This document shows, piece by piece, positions 53,066-62,036 of a stretch of DNA of 64,000 nucleotides; within the stretch, counting starts at the first letter, position 1, and each line of letters starts with the position of its first letter. The stretch lies in NCBI GenBank assembly GCA_021927905.1, contig BLLK01000022.1:3224001-3288000 (forward strand). Direction: 5' to 3'. A program made the translations under genes and the position numbers. The notes beneath the pieces were generated by a model. That model was not told the origin of the DNA, made no database searches, and worked only from the letters and a program-made list of their open reading frames with translations. Source of the DNA: Chaetoceros tenuissimus. Its lineage: Eukaryota; Bacillariophyta; Thalassiosirophyceae; Chaetocerotales; Chaetocerotaceae.

Positions 53066-56000
53066 CTAAGGAAAGAAACTTCGTATGTCATTATTTCCAC
53101 CAACCGCTCTGTTCTCGTTTTCATTGCCACGATGTGCTAGCTGTGGGTTGAATGGCTGCTGGTAGCGACCATATCGGACCTCATTGAAGTCTGCTGGCGA
53201 TATTTCCATAGTTGCATTGTTCCATAAGTCACTACGAACACTCTCCCAATCTGTTTCTAGCTTTGGCCAAGCTTTGCCTTGTTTTGCAATTTCATTCAAG
53301 GTCGACTGACAGATTCGATTAATGTAGGTTTGAGTGCTCTTTTGTAAATTTGCTTTGAATCCCATTAGTTTCCAATCCACTCGGCAAAACTTGGTCACAT
53401 ACGTCCATCCATCTTCATATCTAAACTCTCCTAAGTCATTTCTAGCAATGTATTCCTCTTCATCAGAATTAGTTTTGACTACTTCAGTTATGACACCAAG
53501 GACATAAACAGGCCCAATATATCTATTGTTGTTTCGATTGCGTAGCTTGGACGGCAAACAAGGGCAATTGCTATACTCGTGTCTCATCATCACAAAATCT
53601 CCAACACTTGCGCACTTGAGCCAGAGCGCAACTTGTGGGGCTCCTCGTAAATCCCCTTTAGGTTCATAAATTACTGCTATCGCTTCTCTCAGCTCATTGT
53701 AAGATACACGAGGAATCATATCTGTCATATACTGAGGGATGTTGTAGAAACCAGGTGTTGCAACTGAAGCTCTGATAAATGGGCCGAATCCAGGATTAAC
53801 TCTGACACCATCATAACAATCGAGGAAGGAGTTCAAATGAAAGAGGCGTGTCTTCATGAAGGAATCCTTGTCGAAGGGAGGTCTATCTTGATCTTCCATC
53901 ACTATCGTTGACGTAGTATTGCTTTGATCTACTGGTTGTCTCTCTAGCTTAGAATCAGGCTTTTGCAAAGTGTCTGGTATCCTATTATCCATCTTTTTAT
54001 TGTTGCTGGATGTTGTATGTGGAGAACATATTTTATCTTCATCAAAATCGCGTTTTCGCTTCTTTGAGGCAGTTTGGGACTTTCGCTGTGCTTTTACATC
54101 TGTAATGATTTCTACATCGTCGTCACTAGATACAGCATAATTATTCTCTTGGTTTGTATTGTCGCTGCCACGAGATTTCTTAGTACAATGCTTGGACTCA
54201 ATACTATGTGCTATATCCTCTTCGGTTATTTTTGAAGATGCGGATTCTTTGAAAGTTAATAGACTGACAATTTCTTCATTCAAGAGATCATAAGATAACC
54301 GGTTGTCATCATTTGCGAAAAATATCCCCAGTGTTTCATTTCGTCTCAATAACATCAGCAAACATTCAAAGTCGGATACATTTCTTGATTCTATAATAAC
54401 ATATCGCTTTGCTAGGGATCTTGATTTGTTTGGCGTCGATTTTGGTAATACCTTGTGGTAATATTTGGGAGCAAAGGCCGCAAGTCCATTCCCTTTGGTT
54501 GGATTTGCACGAAGAATGAGGTAAAAGTGGTTGCAAAGATCGCGCTCTTTTCCATTAGTTGATCTAGCATCTGTTCTTACACCACTAGACATAGATCTGT
54601 TTTGATATGGCGCATAATATTGAATCTGCTCAATATCAGTAGCATCAATATCTAGCTTTGTTTCATCGTCCAAGATAAGTTCGAGGTGTTGTTTCTTTCT
54701 AGTAGATACACATCTCATTGCTACATTATTGACATAGACTTTGTTCCCGACCGCAATCCTATCACAGTCGATGGAAAATTTTGAATCACCAGCCATAGTC
54801 CTTTTCCGTGGAGACTTCTTTGTAGATTTCAAGTTACTATGTGGTCCCATCGACGAATCTCCGTTGCTGCCATTCAATTGTTGATTCAACAAAACAGCAA
54901 ACGCTGCATCATTTTCACATTCTGGTCGAGTACTCTTTGGTGGGGGAACATCATCTTCAGTCTCTTCATCACTTGACAACTCAATCACGTCATCATCTAT
55001 AGGTTTCAATCGTGGCGGTGTTTCTTTCTTGACACATTGAGAGAGATTTGACATAGATTCTCTTCTCCCCGATTTTGAAGGAATTTGTTCCAATTCATTC
55101 TGTTGTTCGGTGCATTGATCCTGCTGTTTTCGTTTCGGACAAGCATGTTCAGCAATAGAGCGAGTATCGTTTGGCAAAGTTTCCGTAGGTGGTAACTCTT
55201 CAGAAGAAGTCATAACCTGATGACGATCATGTCCAATTTCACGTTCGTCAGTTGCTACATATTGTTCTTCAAAGTATTTCTCAAAGTTGCGACGAAGTTC
55301 TTTCACCTCGCTGAAAGGAATATCATGATCTTTGCTCCCATCGTAGTCAATATCATATCTTCCTTTTTCTTTGATCTCCACAATCTTCCCTGGATACATT
55401 TCTTGAAATTCTTTTAACAATTCGGTACCAAGTTTAATTGAAAACTGATCCTCACTTCTATCTTGTACCTTTTGTCGCTTCTTATCCTTTTGTAGGTGGT
55501 CACTTGCCAAGAATTCTCTCACGCAGTCTTCAAGCTCTTCGAGCTCCATATCTTCATCTCCCTTGGCATCATCCTTGTATCTAACACGATAGACATTACT
55601 ACTACCCTTTGGAATAGAAATGACCTCGCCAACGTAGGGAACTATAAATGGTTTTGCAACGTTCTCGCCAAGTTGGAATTCGCTCGTGTTTGAATCATCT
55701 ACGTTATCTTCATCATTCATTTTTTTAACCATTGCTCTATGGTTTAAAACTAGCTCTTTCATTTTCTCTTCAGTCACTGGCATTTCATTCTCAGCATCCC
55801 CTTCGAAACTGACATACCAAATCCTGCTGTTGCTATTTTCATCTATACTAGAAGATACTACTTTACCAGGAGTAAAATGTGGAAATTCCCTAATCATTTT
55901 TGTATTTACTGCGAAATTCTTCTTTCCTTTCTTGCTCATCGGACGAGATTTTGTTGGATACTTTTTGTAATATGAATTGACATAGTTTTCCAATTCAGAA

Positions 56001-56425
56001 TGATCCATATCTTCCTCGTCTCCATCATCATATATTATATGATGCCATTCGGATTTCTTTTTCGGTACATATGTGACGGTCCCTTCGAAAGGAATCCAAG
56101 TTATCTTTGCTATTTTTGTATCTTTGGCATATTTCGTTTTCTTACTAGATTTCGTATTGCTTTTTTTCGTAGAGGCTGATTCTTTCTTCTCATGTAAGGA
56201 GGAGTCTCGACATCTAGGTTGCCTCTTTTGCCTACTTGGCTTTACATTCATACACACATATTCATCTTTGTCGTCTTCAATATTCCTATCACAAGGAGGC
56301 AGTTGTATATTATCATCACTTAGTTCTTCACTCTTTACATTCGGCAATTTCCCGTCAAACCTTTTCTCCCAGCGGACCAAGTCAGCTTCGTCGTCACTAG
56401 AATCAATATCAACAAAGTTCTTCAT
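53066..56425 (-). CDS. Large protein with four Tudor-like modules
   Basis: Intact frame of 1119 codons. It opens with an acidic motif DSSDDEADLVRWEK shared with the gene at 58197-61274. Four Tudor-like modules lie in the first 370 residues; the clearest have IPFEGTVTYV with YDDGDEEDMDHSELENYV, FTPGKVVSS, and YPGKIVEIKEKGRYDIDYDG. Next are a possible SUMO-interaction motif (DDDVIELSSDEE), a helix DAAFAVLLNQQLNG and basic nuclear-localisation runs (KKSPRKR, KKRKRDFD). The C-terminal 250 residues (VGDFVMMRHEYSNC, YIGPVYVLGVITEV, CRVDWKLMGF) form a conserved-looking domain I cannot name; the pattern is somewhat like DNA/RNA-modification readers of the EVE type. A chromatin-associated nuclear protein is inferred. 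Confidence 0.7.
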   Translation of the reverse strand: MKNFVDIDSSDDEADLVRWEKRFDGKLPNVKSEELSDDNIQLPPCDRNIEDDKDEYVCMNVKPSRQKRQPRCRDSSLHEKKESASTKKSNTKSSKKTKYAKDTKIAKITWIPFEGTVTYVPKKKSEWHHIIYDDGDEEDMDHSELENYVNSYYKKYPTKSRPMSKKGKKNFAVNTKMIREFPHFTPGKVVSSSIDENSNSRIWYVSFEGDAENEMPVTEEKMKELVLNHRAMVKKMNDEDNVDDSNTSEFQLGENVAKPFIVPYVGEVISIPKGSSNVYRVRYKDDAKGDEDMELEELEDCVREFLASDHLQKDKKRQKVQDRSEDQFSIKLGTELLKEFQEMYPGKIVEIKEKGRYDIDYDGSKDHDIPFSEVKELRRNFEKYFEEQYVATDEREIGHDRHQVMTSSEELPPTETLPNDTRSIAEHACPKRKQQDQCTEQQNELEQIPSKSGRRESMSNLSQCVKKETPPRLKPIDDDVIELSSDEETEDDVPPPKSTRPECENDAAFAVLLNQQLNGSNGDSSMGPHSNLKSTKKSPRKRTMAGDSKFSIDCDRIAVGNKVYVNNVAMRCVSTRKKQHLELILDDETKLDIDATDIEQIQYYAPYQNRSMSSGVRTDARSTNGKERDLCNHFYLILRANPTKGNGLAAFAPKYYHKVLPKSTPNKSRSLAKRYVIIESRNVSDFECLLMLLRRNETLGIFFANDDNRLSYDLLNEEIVSLLTFKESASSKITEEDIAHSIESKHCTKKSRGSDNTNQENNYAVSSDDDVEIITDVKAQRKSQTASKKRKRDFDEDKICSPHTTSSNNKKMDNRIPDTLQKPDSKLERQPVDQSNTTSTIVMEDQDRPPFDKDSFMKTRLFHLNSFLDCYDGVRVNPGFGPFIRASVATPGFYNIPQYMTDMIPRVSYNELREAIAVIYEPKGDLRGAPQVALWLKCASVGDFVMMRHEYSNCPCLPSKLRNRNNNRYIGPVYVLGVITEVVKTNSDEEEYIARNDLGEFRYEDGWTYVTKFCRVDWKLMGFKANLQKSTQTYINRICQSTLNEIAKQGKAWPKLETDWESVRSDLWNNATMEISPADFNEVRYGRYQQPFNPQLAHRGNENENRAVGGNNDIRSFFP

Positions 56426-56902
56426 TCTTTATTTGGAAATGAATGTAGATTGCTTTTAGGAGAACAGAAAATGGCTGAATTATTGAAATATGGGATGTGA
56501 TGGAGAAGCGCAACGTCGTTTGCATCACATACACATGCTGTGTACTGTATCTTTATGGCGCCATATTTCAATTTTTTGAATGTGGCTAAAAAGTAGATAA
56601 ATATCCAAGAAAAGAAGACGTATTGAGATCATAAAAGGCCTAATTAGACGTGCGAATGCGTGTCTTTCATTTCCCGGGTTTTACCAAAGTGTGACTGGTG
56701 AGAATGGTGAATGACTGTAAACTATTAGATATAATGATAAGTATTATGAAAGAAAAAAACGAAGATTCGGATGAACGTCCATTATTACTATTCCTTCATT
56801 ATGTACCATAACCCCCGACACTGAGAGAGAAAGGGGTGTCTGACGATACAGACAAGCAAACAAACAGATAATTAATCATTAAAGTCCCAGCCTCCAGCCA
56901 CG
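56426..56902. other. Divergent intergenic region
   Basis: Between the starts of the Tudor-like gene (minus) and the sulfotransferase gene (plus); presumably both promoters. No other gene seen. Confidence 0.4.
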
Positions 56903-58034
56903 ATGTTGAACCTTATGCAAAAAAGACAAGCAACAATAGTAGTTCTAGCTGCGATCCTAGGTCTTTTTCTACTTCAAAACTTATTGCAAGACGAATCAGT
57001 AGCCCGTCATTTGGCTGGCGATGATACAGAGAAGGAAATGACAAAACAGAAACCACTAGAAGTGCGAAGGATGGTGTATTCCTCATATTGATCCATGGGA
57101 TATGAAATGTACATTCAAGCACTGCAACGGATGCAGTGAATGCTTCAAATAACAAGATGACGAAGCAGGGGAGAAGGAAACAGCAGATGCACCTTTATAT
57201 GATCCTTCAGACAAGATTAATGCCATTCATGCTCATAACACCGTAGTGATCCCAGAATACAAGCTCTTCTTCTTTACATTTCCTAAAGTAGCGTGTACCG
57301 AATGGCAGGAGTTGGGGAGAAGAGGCAGGGGATTTGCCCCAAGCCAGGAACAATACAAAATTCATGGTGACCCTGCTGTCAAACGCATTAACAATTTCTC
57401 AACAGAAGAGGTTCAGGAAATGTTGACTAGCGATGATTGGACCCGTGCTGTCATCGTTAGGGATCCAAAGGAGAGAGTTCTATCTGCATTTTTGGATAAA
57501 TTCACTCGTAATAAAATCGAATTTGAACGTTGGTGCTGTCGTGGAGAGTTTTGCAAACAAAAACAAGAAGAGAAAGACTTCCATTACTTCCTACATCGTA
57601 CAATTGACTGTTGCAACAATGAGCATTGGGCTCCACAAAGAAGATTTATTGACGAAAAGTGGTGGTCAATGATGAATTTTGTTGGACACATGGATACTGT
57701 CACTGAAGATGCGCATACTTTGCTTTCAAGTGTAAAGCATCAAGTGAACGGTACAACTTTATGGGAATATGTCGGATCTAATGGTTGGGGACCTGAAGGA
57801 AAGTCTGGGTTCATGGTCAAAGATGAGGCGAAGCATGCGACCAATGCACATGATCACCTGCGTGAATATTACACTCCATGTCTGGAAATGTTTGTCGAAA
57901 AGCATTGGGCGACTGAATGGCAATCGGAATATTTTCATTTTGAGCCATATCGTCTATTTGACGAGTCTGAGTATCCACCATATGAAGAGTGTGATCTTCA
58001 GAGAAGAAATCTTTTTGAAATTTTCAATAACTGA
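56903..58034 (+). pseudogene. Golgi-type carbohydrate sulfotransferase with frameshift and stop codon
   Basis: A type II membrane sulfotransferase in layout: short cytoplasmic tail, signal anchor (IVVLAAILGLFLLQNLL), stem, catalytic domain. PAPS-binding boxes are clear: FFTFPKVACTEWQELGRR (5'-phosphosulfate loop) and VIVRDPKERVLSAFLDKF (3'-phosphate loop). Between anchor and catalytic domain a cysteine-rich stretch (CEGWCIPHIDPWDMKC, then CNGCSECF) lies in a different frame from the start codon, so a shift occurs near 57055-57065. In that frame a TAA near 57150 is followed by DDEAGEKETAD leading straight into the catalytic domain. An intron removing both is conceivable (57061 to about 57176), but its donor is poor and it would remove the cysteine motif. 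The catalytic frame 57246-58034 is otherwise complete. Confidence 0.7.
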
Positions 58035-58196
58035 ATCGATATAACCCATTTTATTATGTATGGATTAGTGATAAAAGTTACATTCATTCGCCCTGCATCA
58101 TGCTCGAAATTTGAGTCATTGTACTGTGGATCATAGACACAATCATTTCTTATCGATGCTTCAACTTCAATTTACATACATGCATTCATTTGTGTG

Positions 58197-61100
58197 TTAG
58201 ATACTGGCATCTTTTGAATAGTTATTATTCTCATCCTCTTCTAAGTTTTCATAGTTCAATATAAGTTGCTCAATTTCTTTTCTCGATGTAATAACATCAC
58301 CAGTGTTATCTTCATATTGGATATAGAATCTAGGTCTATTTCGACAAACCTTCGTGATTTCGCCAACAAATGTCTCTGAAAATTCCTTAATGATTCTAGT
58401 CCCTGTTGGGAACTTCTCACCTCGCTTTCGTTTCAATTTGTTTCTTTGTGGACTTCTTGGATGATGTTTTAGGTATTCTTTTACATACATCTCAACCTCA
58501 TTGAACTCCAGATCCTCCTCATCTCCATCATCATAATTGACATGATAATATTCATTATCAATTGATGGAACTGACGTGACTTCTCCACGGTATGCTGTCA
58601 TGAATTCTTTCGCAATTTTGGTCCCAATCTTAATAGTTGAAGAAAACTTGCCTTCCGTATCTTTGGATGTTGTAGACTTTTCTCCTGATGACAACACGTC
58701 TTTGGTTGAACTATCTTTCTCTTTGTCTCCTCTATGTTGCTCATCTGGCATTTTCTCATCCTTTTTGCATGTTTCTTCTTCGTCATTGCCATCATATTCC
58801 GGTCCTTCTGCCTCCTCTGTCTTCTCTGTCTTGTTGTCTTGTTCTTCTACTACCTCTTTATCCTGTTCTTGATTACCATTGGCAAGTTTCATTTTGTCAT
58901 TCATTTCTTTGGATATTGTAGATTCATCCTCTATGTATAATGCTTCCATGGTCGAATTTTCTCTCTCCTCATCACCTGAGCCTCGTTCATCTGACATTTT
59001 GTCATCCTTTGCATCTTGATCAAAAATACTTGGCGATTCCTTGTTGTATGTATCTTTGGATAATGCTACAGACGATTCATTCTCCACTGATGACAACGCT
59101 TCCACAGTAAAATTGCCTTTCTCTTCATCACCCATGTCTTCTTGCTCATCCGACATTTTCTTATCCTTTTTATCTTGATCAAAAATACTTGGCGATTCCT
59201 TGTCGTTTGTATCTTTGAATAATGTTGCAGACGCTTCCTCCACTACTAATGGATCATTCATCTTTTTGCCATTTGTATCTAGTTCACCATATATTTTACC
59301 ATCCTTTGTATCATCTACAGATTTCTTTTGAGAAGATTCACCTTTGTTATTTGTTTGACGTTTCAAAGGCGTTTGATTTGAAGCACCCCTATGATTCGGA
59401 GGAACTCTATTCGGAGCAGCTTTATCATGATGGATTGCTGTTTTGGAACTGTTTGTTTGGGAGAAAGTAGTTTTGGAAGAGTTGACTCCTTTGTTCAAAT
59501 GTGTTCTTGATGTTCTTTGGACTGATTGAGTATGATTATCTGACAATTGAATGCCGCCGTTGGCATTCAAAGGAATTGACTGACGCCACTGTTGTTGTTG
59601 TTGTTGTTGTTTGTAATATGTATCATGGGGAGTGTTTGAAACAAAATATTGCTGCTGTTGCATATTCCAAGTGTGATATGGTTGAATTGGTTGCTGGTAC
59701 GGTCGTTGGTATTGCTGATGATACTGAGGATAAGATCGTTGCAAAGAATGATGTTGCTGGGTTGGAATCTGTATTTTTGTTTGTGTTTGCCGAAGTCGTT
59801 GAGTGGATGCATTATTTTGTTTTGCTTCGTGTTGCTTCAATAAGCATGTCTTTTGATGTATTGGCCAATGACGAAATTGGCATGTTTTGCTACAATAGGA
59901 TGCGATATCACATCCTCCACATTTCATGAGTCTTTTTGTAATCATATCTTCATTTATACTCTCCAAAATTGGACAGGATGGATATGAACATTGCAATGTA
60001 ACCTTTCTAACGTTTGCATTGTCAAATCTGGGTTGATGTCGACCTCTTCTACTGGTGCTGGTCGTATGCACAACAGGAATAGTAGCACCATTCATTTGCT
60101 TTTGTTGGAATTGCTGCTTTTGTGATAGAGATGCTGCATTGGATTCTTCAGATGATCTTTCCTTCCTTCTTTCATTCATACTCGAAGCTAAACTATTGTG
60201 TATGTGAGGTGCATCATGAATGGAAACCACTTTAGGCTGAGAATGAGTCAACGATTCCTTATCTATAGACCTATCTTCATTTTGCATGCCTTCTTTGGCT
60301 AAAGATATATCCGATTTCTCTACCAAATCTTCCACCTTTTCATCTACTGCATCTGAATCATCTTGTAATTTCTCGACATATTTACTATCTTCCTTATCTT
60401 TCCTTGTTGGCAACTCTTTCCGGAGTGAATCGCCGAGCTTTTCATCTGCTCTTGTGCATCCATCTTGCTTTTTCTCGATCATTTTATCATGTACTGCAAA
60501 AGACTCCGAAGATTTTTCGTCGTCCATATCTTTAGATATAGATGTTGATTCTTCTCCTGTTGGATACGAAGCATGTATTTTCTCATTCATATCACCTTGC
60601 TCATCTTGCATCTTTTTCATCATAGCCTTGTGATTCAATAGTAGTTTATTCATTTCTTCTTCAGTGACGGCTAGTTTTTCATCATCATCAAAATGAACAT
60701 GTATTTTCCCATTTGATCCGTAAGACACTACTTTGCCAGCTTTAAATTCTGGAAATTGGCGAATCAACTTTGTATTCACAGGAAAGAATACTGGATGCGA
60801 TTGAAATGGACGAGACTCTTTGGGATACTTTTTATAATATGCATTCACGCAAAATTCCACATCGAATTGAGCCATATCTTCCTCGTCTCCATCATCATAT
60901 ATTACATGATGCCATTCTGATTTAGTTTTCGGTGAGTATGATATCTTCCCTTCAAAGGGAATCCATTTTATTTTGGCCACTTTCATTCCTTTTGGAAATT
61001 TACTTTCAAAGATAGCTTTAGCCGATGCCGATGCTACACCTTCATTTTGAAAGGAAGAGTTTTGTCGCTTCCTCTTTCGTTTACTTGGCTTCACATTCAT

Positions 61101-61274
61101 GTCTAGTTCCATGCCTTCATACAATAAGTCTTGATCTTTCTTGTCTTTAGCATCTCGTTCAGTTTTCACATCTGAAGCAGTAGCATCAGCCTCATGACGA
61201 TGTTGATCCAATGTCTTTTCCCAACGAGCCAAGTCGGCTTCATCGTCACTCGAATCAATTTCCATTTGAAGCAA
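58197..61274 (-). CDS. Tudor-like and MYND zinc-finger protein
   Basis: Intact frame of 1025 codons, paralogous in its first 230 residues to the gene at 53066-56425 (MEIDSSDDEADLARWEK; IPFEGKISYSPKTKSEWHHV; YDDGDEEDMAQ; FKAGKVVSYG). A MYND finger follows at about residues 428-475 (CSYPSCPILES, MKCGGCDIASYCSKTCQFRHW, HQKTC), with all cysteine and histidine ligands. Then a glutamine-rich region with a CAA/CAG run, an acidic Ser/Glu/Lys repeat region, and two more Tudor-like modules near 885-1000 (YRGEVTSVP with YDDGDEEDLEFNEVEMYV; FVGEITKV). The MYND resembles those of the array genes. Reader and adaptor role in chromatin is inferred. Confidence 0.75.
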   Translation of the reverse strand: MLQMEIDSSDDEADLARWEKTLDQHRHEADATASDVKTERDAKDKKDQDLLYEGMELDMNVKPSKRKRKRQNSSFQNEGVASASAKAIFESKFPKGMKVAKIKWIPFEGKISYSPKTKSEWHHVIYDDGDEEDMAQFDVEFCVNAYYKKYPKESRPFQSHPVFFPVNTKLIRQFPEFKAGKVVSYGSNGKIHVHFDDDEKLAVTEEEMNKLLLNHKAMMKKMQDEQGDMNEKIHASYPTGEESTSISKDMDDEKSSESFAVHDKMIEKKQDGCTRADEKLGDSLRKELPTRKDKEDSKYVEKLQDDSDAVDEKVEDLVEKSDISLAKEGMQNEDRSIDKESLTHSQPKVVSIHDAPHIHNSLASSMNERRKERSSEESNAASLSQKQQFQQKQMNGATIPVVHTTSTSRRGRHQPRFDNANVRKVTLQCSYPSCPILESINEDMITKRLMKCGGCDIASYCSKTCQFRHWPIHQKTCLLKQHEAKQNNASTQRLRQTQTKIQIPTQQHHSLQRSYPQYHQQYQRPYQQPIQPYHTWNMQQQQYFVSNTPHDTYYKQQQQQQQWRQSIPLNANGGIQLSDNHTQSVQRTSRTHLNKGVNSSKTTFSQTNSSKTAIHHDKAAPNRVPPNHRGASNQTPLKRQTNNKGESSQKKSVDDTKDGKIYGELDTNGKKMNDPLVVEEASATLFKDTNDKESPSIFDQDKKDKKMSDEQEDMGDEEKGNFTVEALSSVENESSVALSKDTYNKESPSIFDQDAKDDKMSDERGSGDEERENSTMEALYIEDESTISKEMNDKMKLANGNQEQDKEVVEEQDNKTEKTEEAEGPEYDGNDEEETCKKDEKMPDEQHRGDKEKDSSTKDVLSSGEKSTTSKDTEGKFSSTIKIGTKIAKEFMTAYRGEVTSVPSIDNEYYHVNYDDGDEEDLEFNEVEMYVKEYLKHHPRSPQRNKLKRKRGEKFPTGTRIIKEFSETFVGEITKVCRNRPRFYIQYEDNTGDVITSRKEIEQLILNYENLEEDENNNYSKDASI
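59591..59613 (-). repeat. Glutamine-codon trinucleotide run
   Basis: GTT repeats on the plus strand (CAA on the coding strand) encode about eight glutamines in the MYND/Tudor gene, within a longer Q/H/Y-rich section. Confidence 0.85.
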
Positions 61275-61795
61275 TCGTTCAATAATTTAATGTACCCGTT
61301 TTTCGATTGACTAGTTTAGAGTGTGAGAGAATTAAGTTTGTAATTTGGTAATTCATTCAAAAGTAATCAATGGTTTACCATGAAGAGAGAGTTACCCTTT
61401 CTGTACGTACATAAATTTAAATTTCTACTCGTCTATGTTACACATATTTAGATTTCGACTGCCGTCAACGAGACGTTTTTCCAACTTTTTATTTATTTTT
61501 CAATACTCGTACATTGTATTTAGTAATGTATAATGTAATCTATCTTGATAAAACGAACCAATACGAATAGCAAACAGGAATATAAACACTTAGATTTTAA
61601 AGATTGGGTGAGGAATGGAAATCCGATCTAGAAAAATCTTCTGAGTTTCCTCGTACGTACTTACGTATTTTATGGTATCTTTGAGAATGCAATCTACAAA
61701 AGAGAGGCGAGAACACGAACTCTCTCTCTGATCTAATGCAAGCATGACAGATTTTATATTGTTCATATATTAAGAACAGAGAAGTATCAATTACA
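61275..61795. other. Divergent intergenic region
   Basis: Between the MYND/Tudor gene and the SulP gene. AT-rich with no recognised feature; should contain both promoters. Confidence 0.4.
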
Positions 61796-62036
61796 ATGAG
61801 AAAGCCTGAAAAAAATCTAGTTGCTCTAGATGAAGAATCACCTCTCCTCACTCAAACGAATAGAAAAGATACAAGTAGAAGTTTTGACGCCTACCGCCTA
61901 CAACAATGTACGAAGAAATGGAGAATCTCCATCAAGAAGGCGAAGCTCTACATTTGAACTATTTTCTCAGAGCTTTTTATTTGGTGAAGAATCAGAGCAA
62001 GAAAGGAGTTCATTTGATTCATGCGCATCTTGCTAA
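61796..62036 (+). pseudogene. Broken 5' end of the SulP transporter gene
   Basis: From the ATG at 61796 the frame reads MRKPEKNLVALDEESPLL to SFDAY. Here CGCCTAC is repeated in tandem (about 61888-61901), adding 7 bp. After one copy the coding sense continues in the shifted frame (NNVRRNGESPSRRRSSTFE to FDSCASC), then a second shift near 62030 returns to the original frame at KRFFKSIPAV. Read literally, the first frame stops at TGA about 53 codons in. Confidence 0.6.

Noticed and set aside
59501-59929. 142-codon plus-strand frame with valine run
   Set aside because: Antisense to the glutamine-rich part of the MYND/Tudor gene; the valine run is the complement of CAA repeats.
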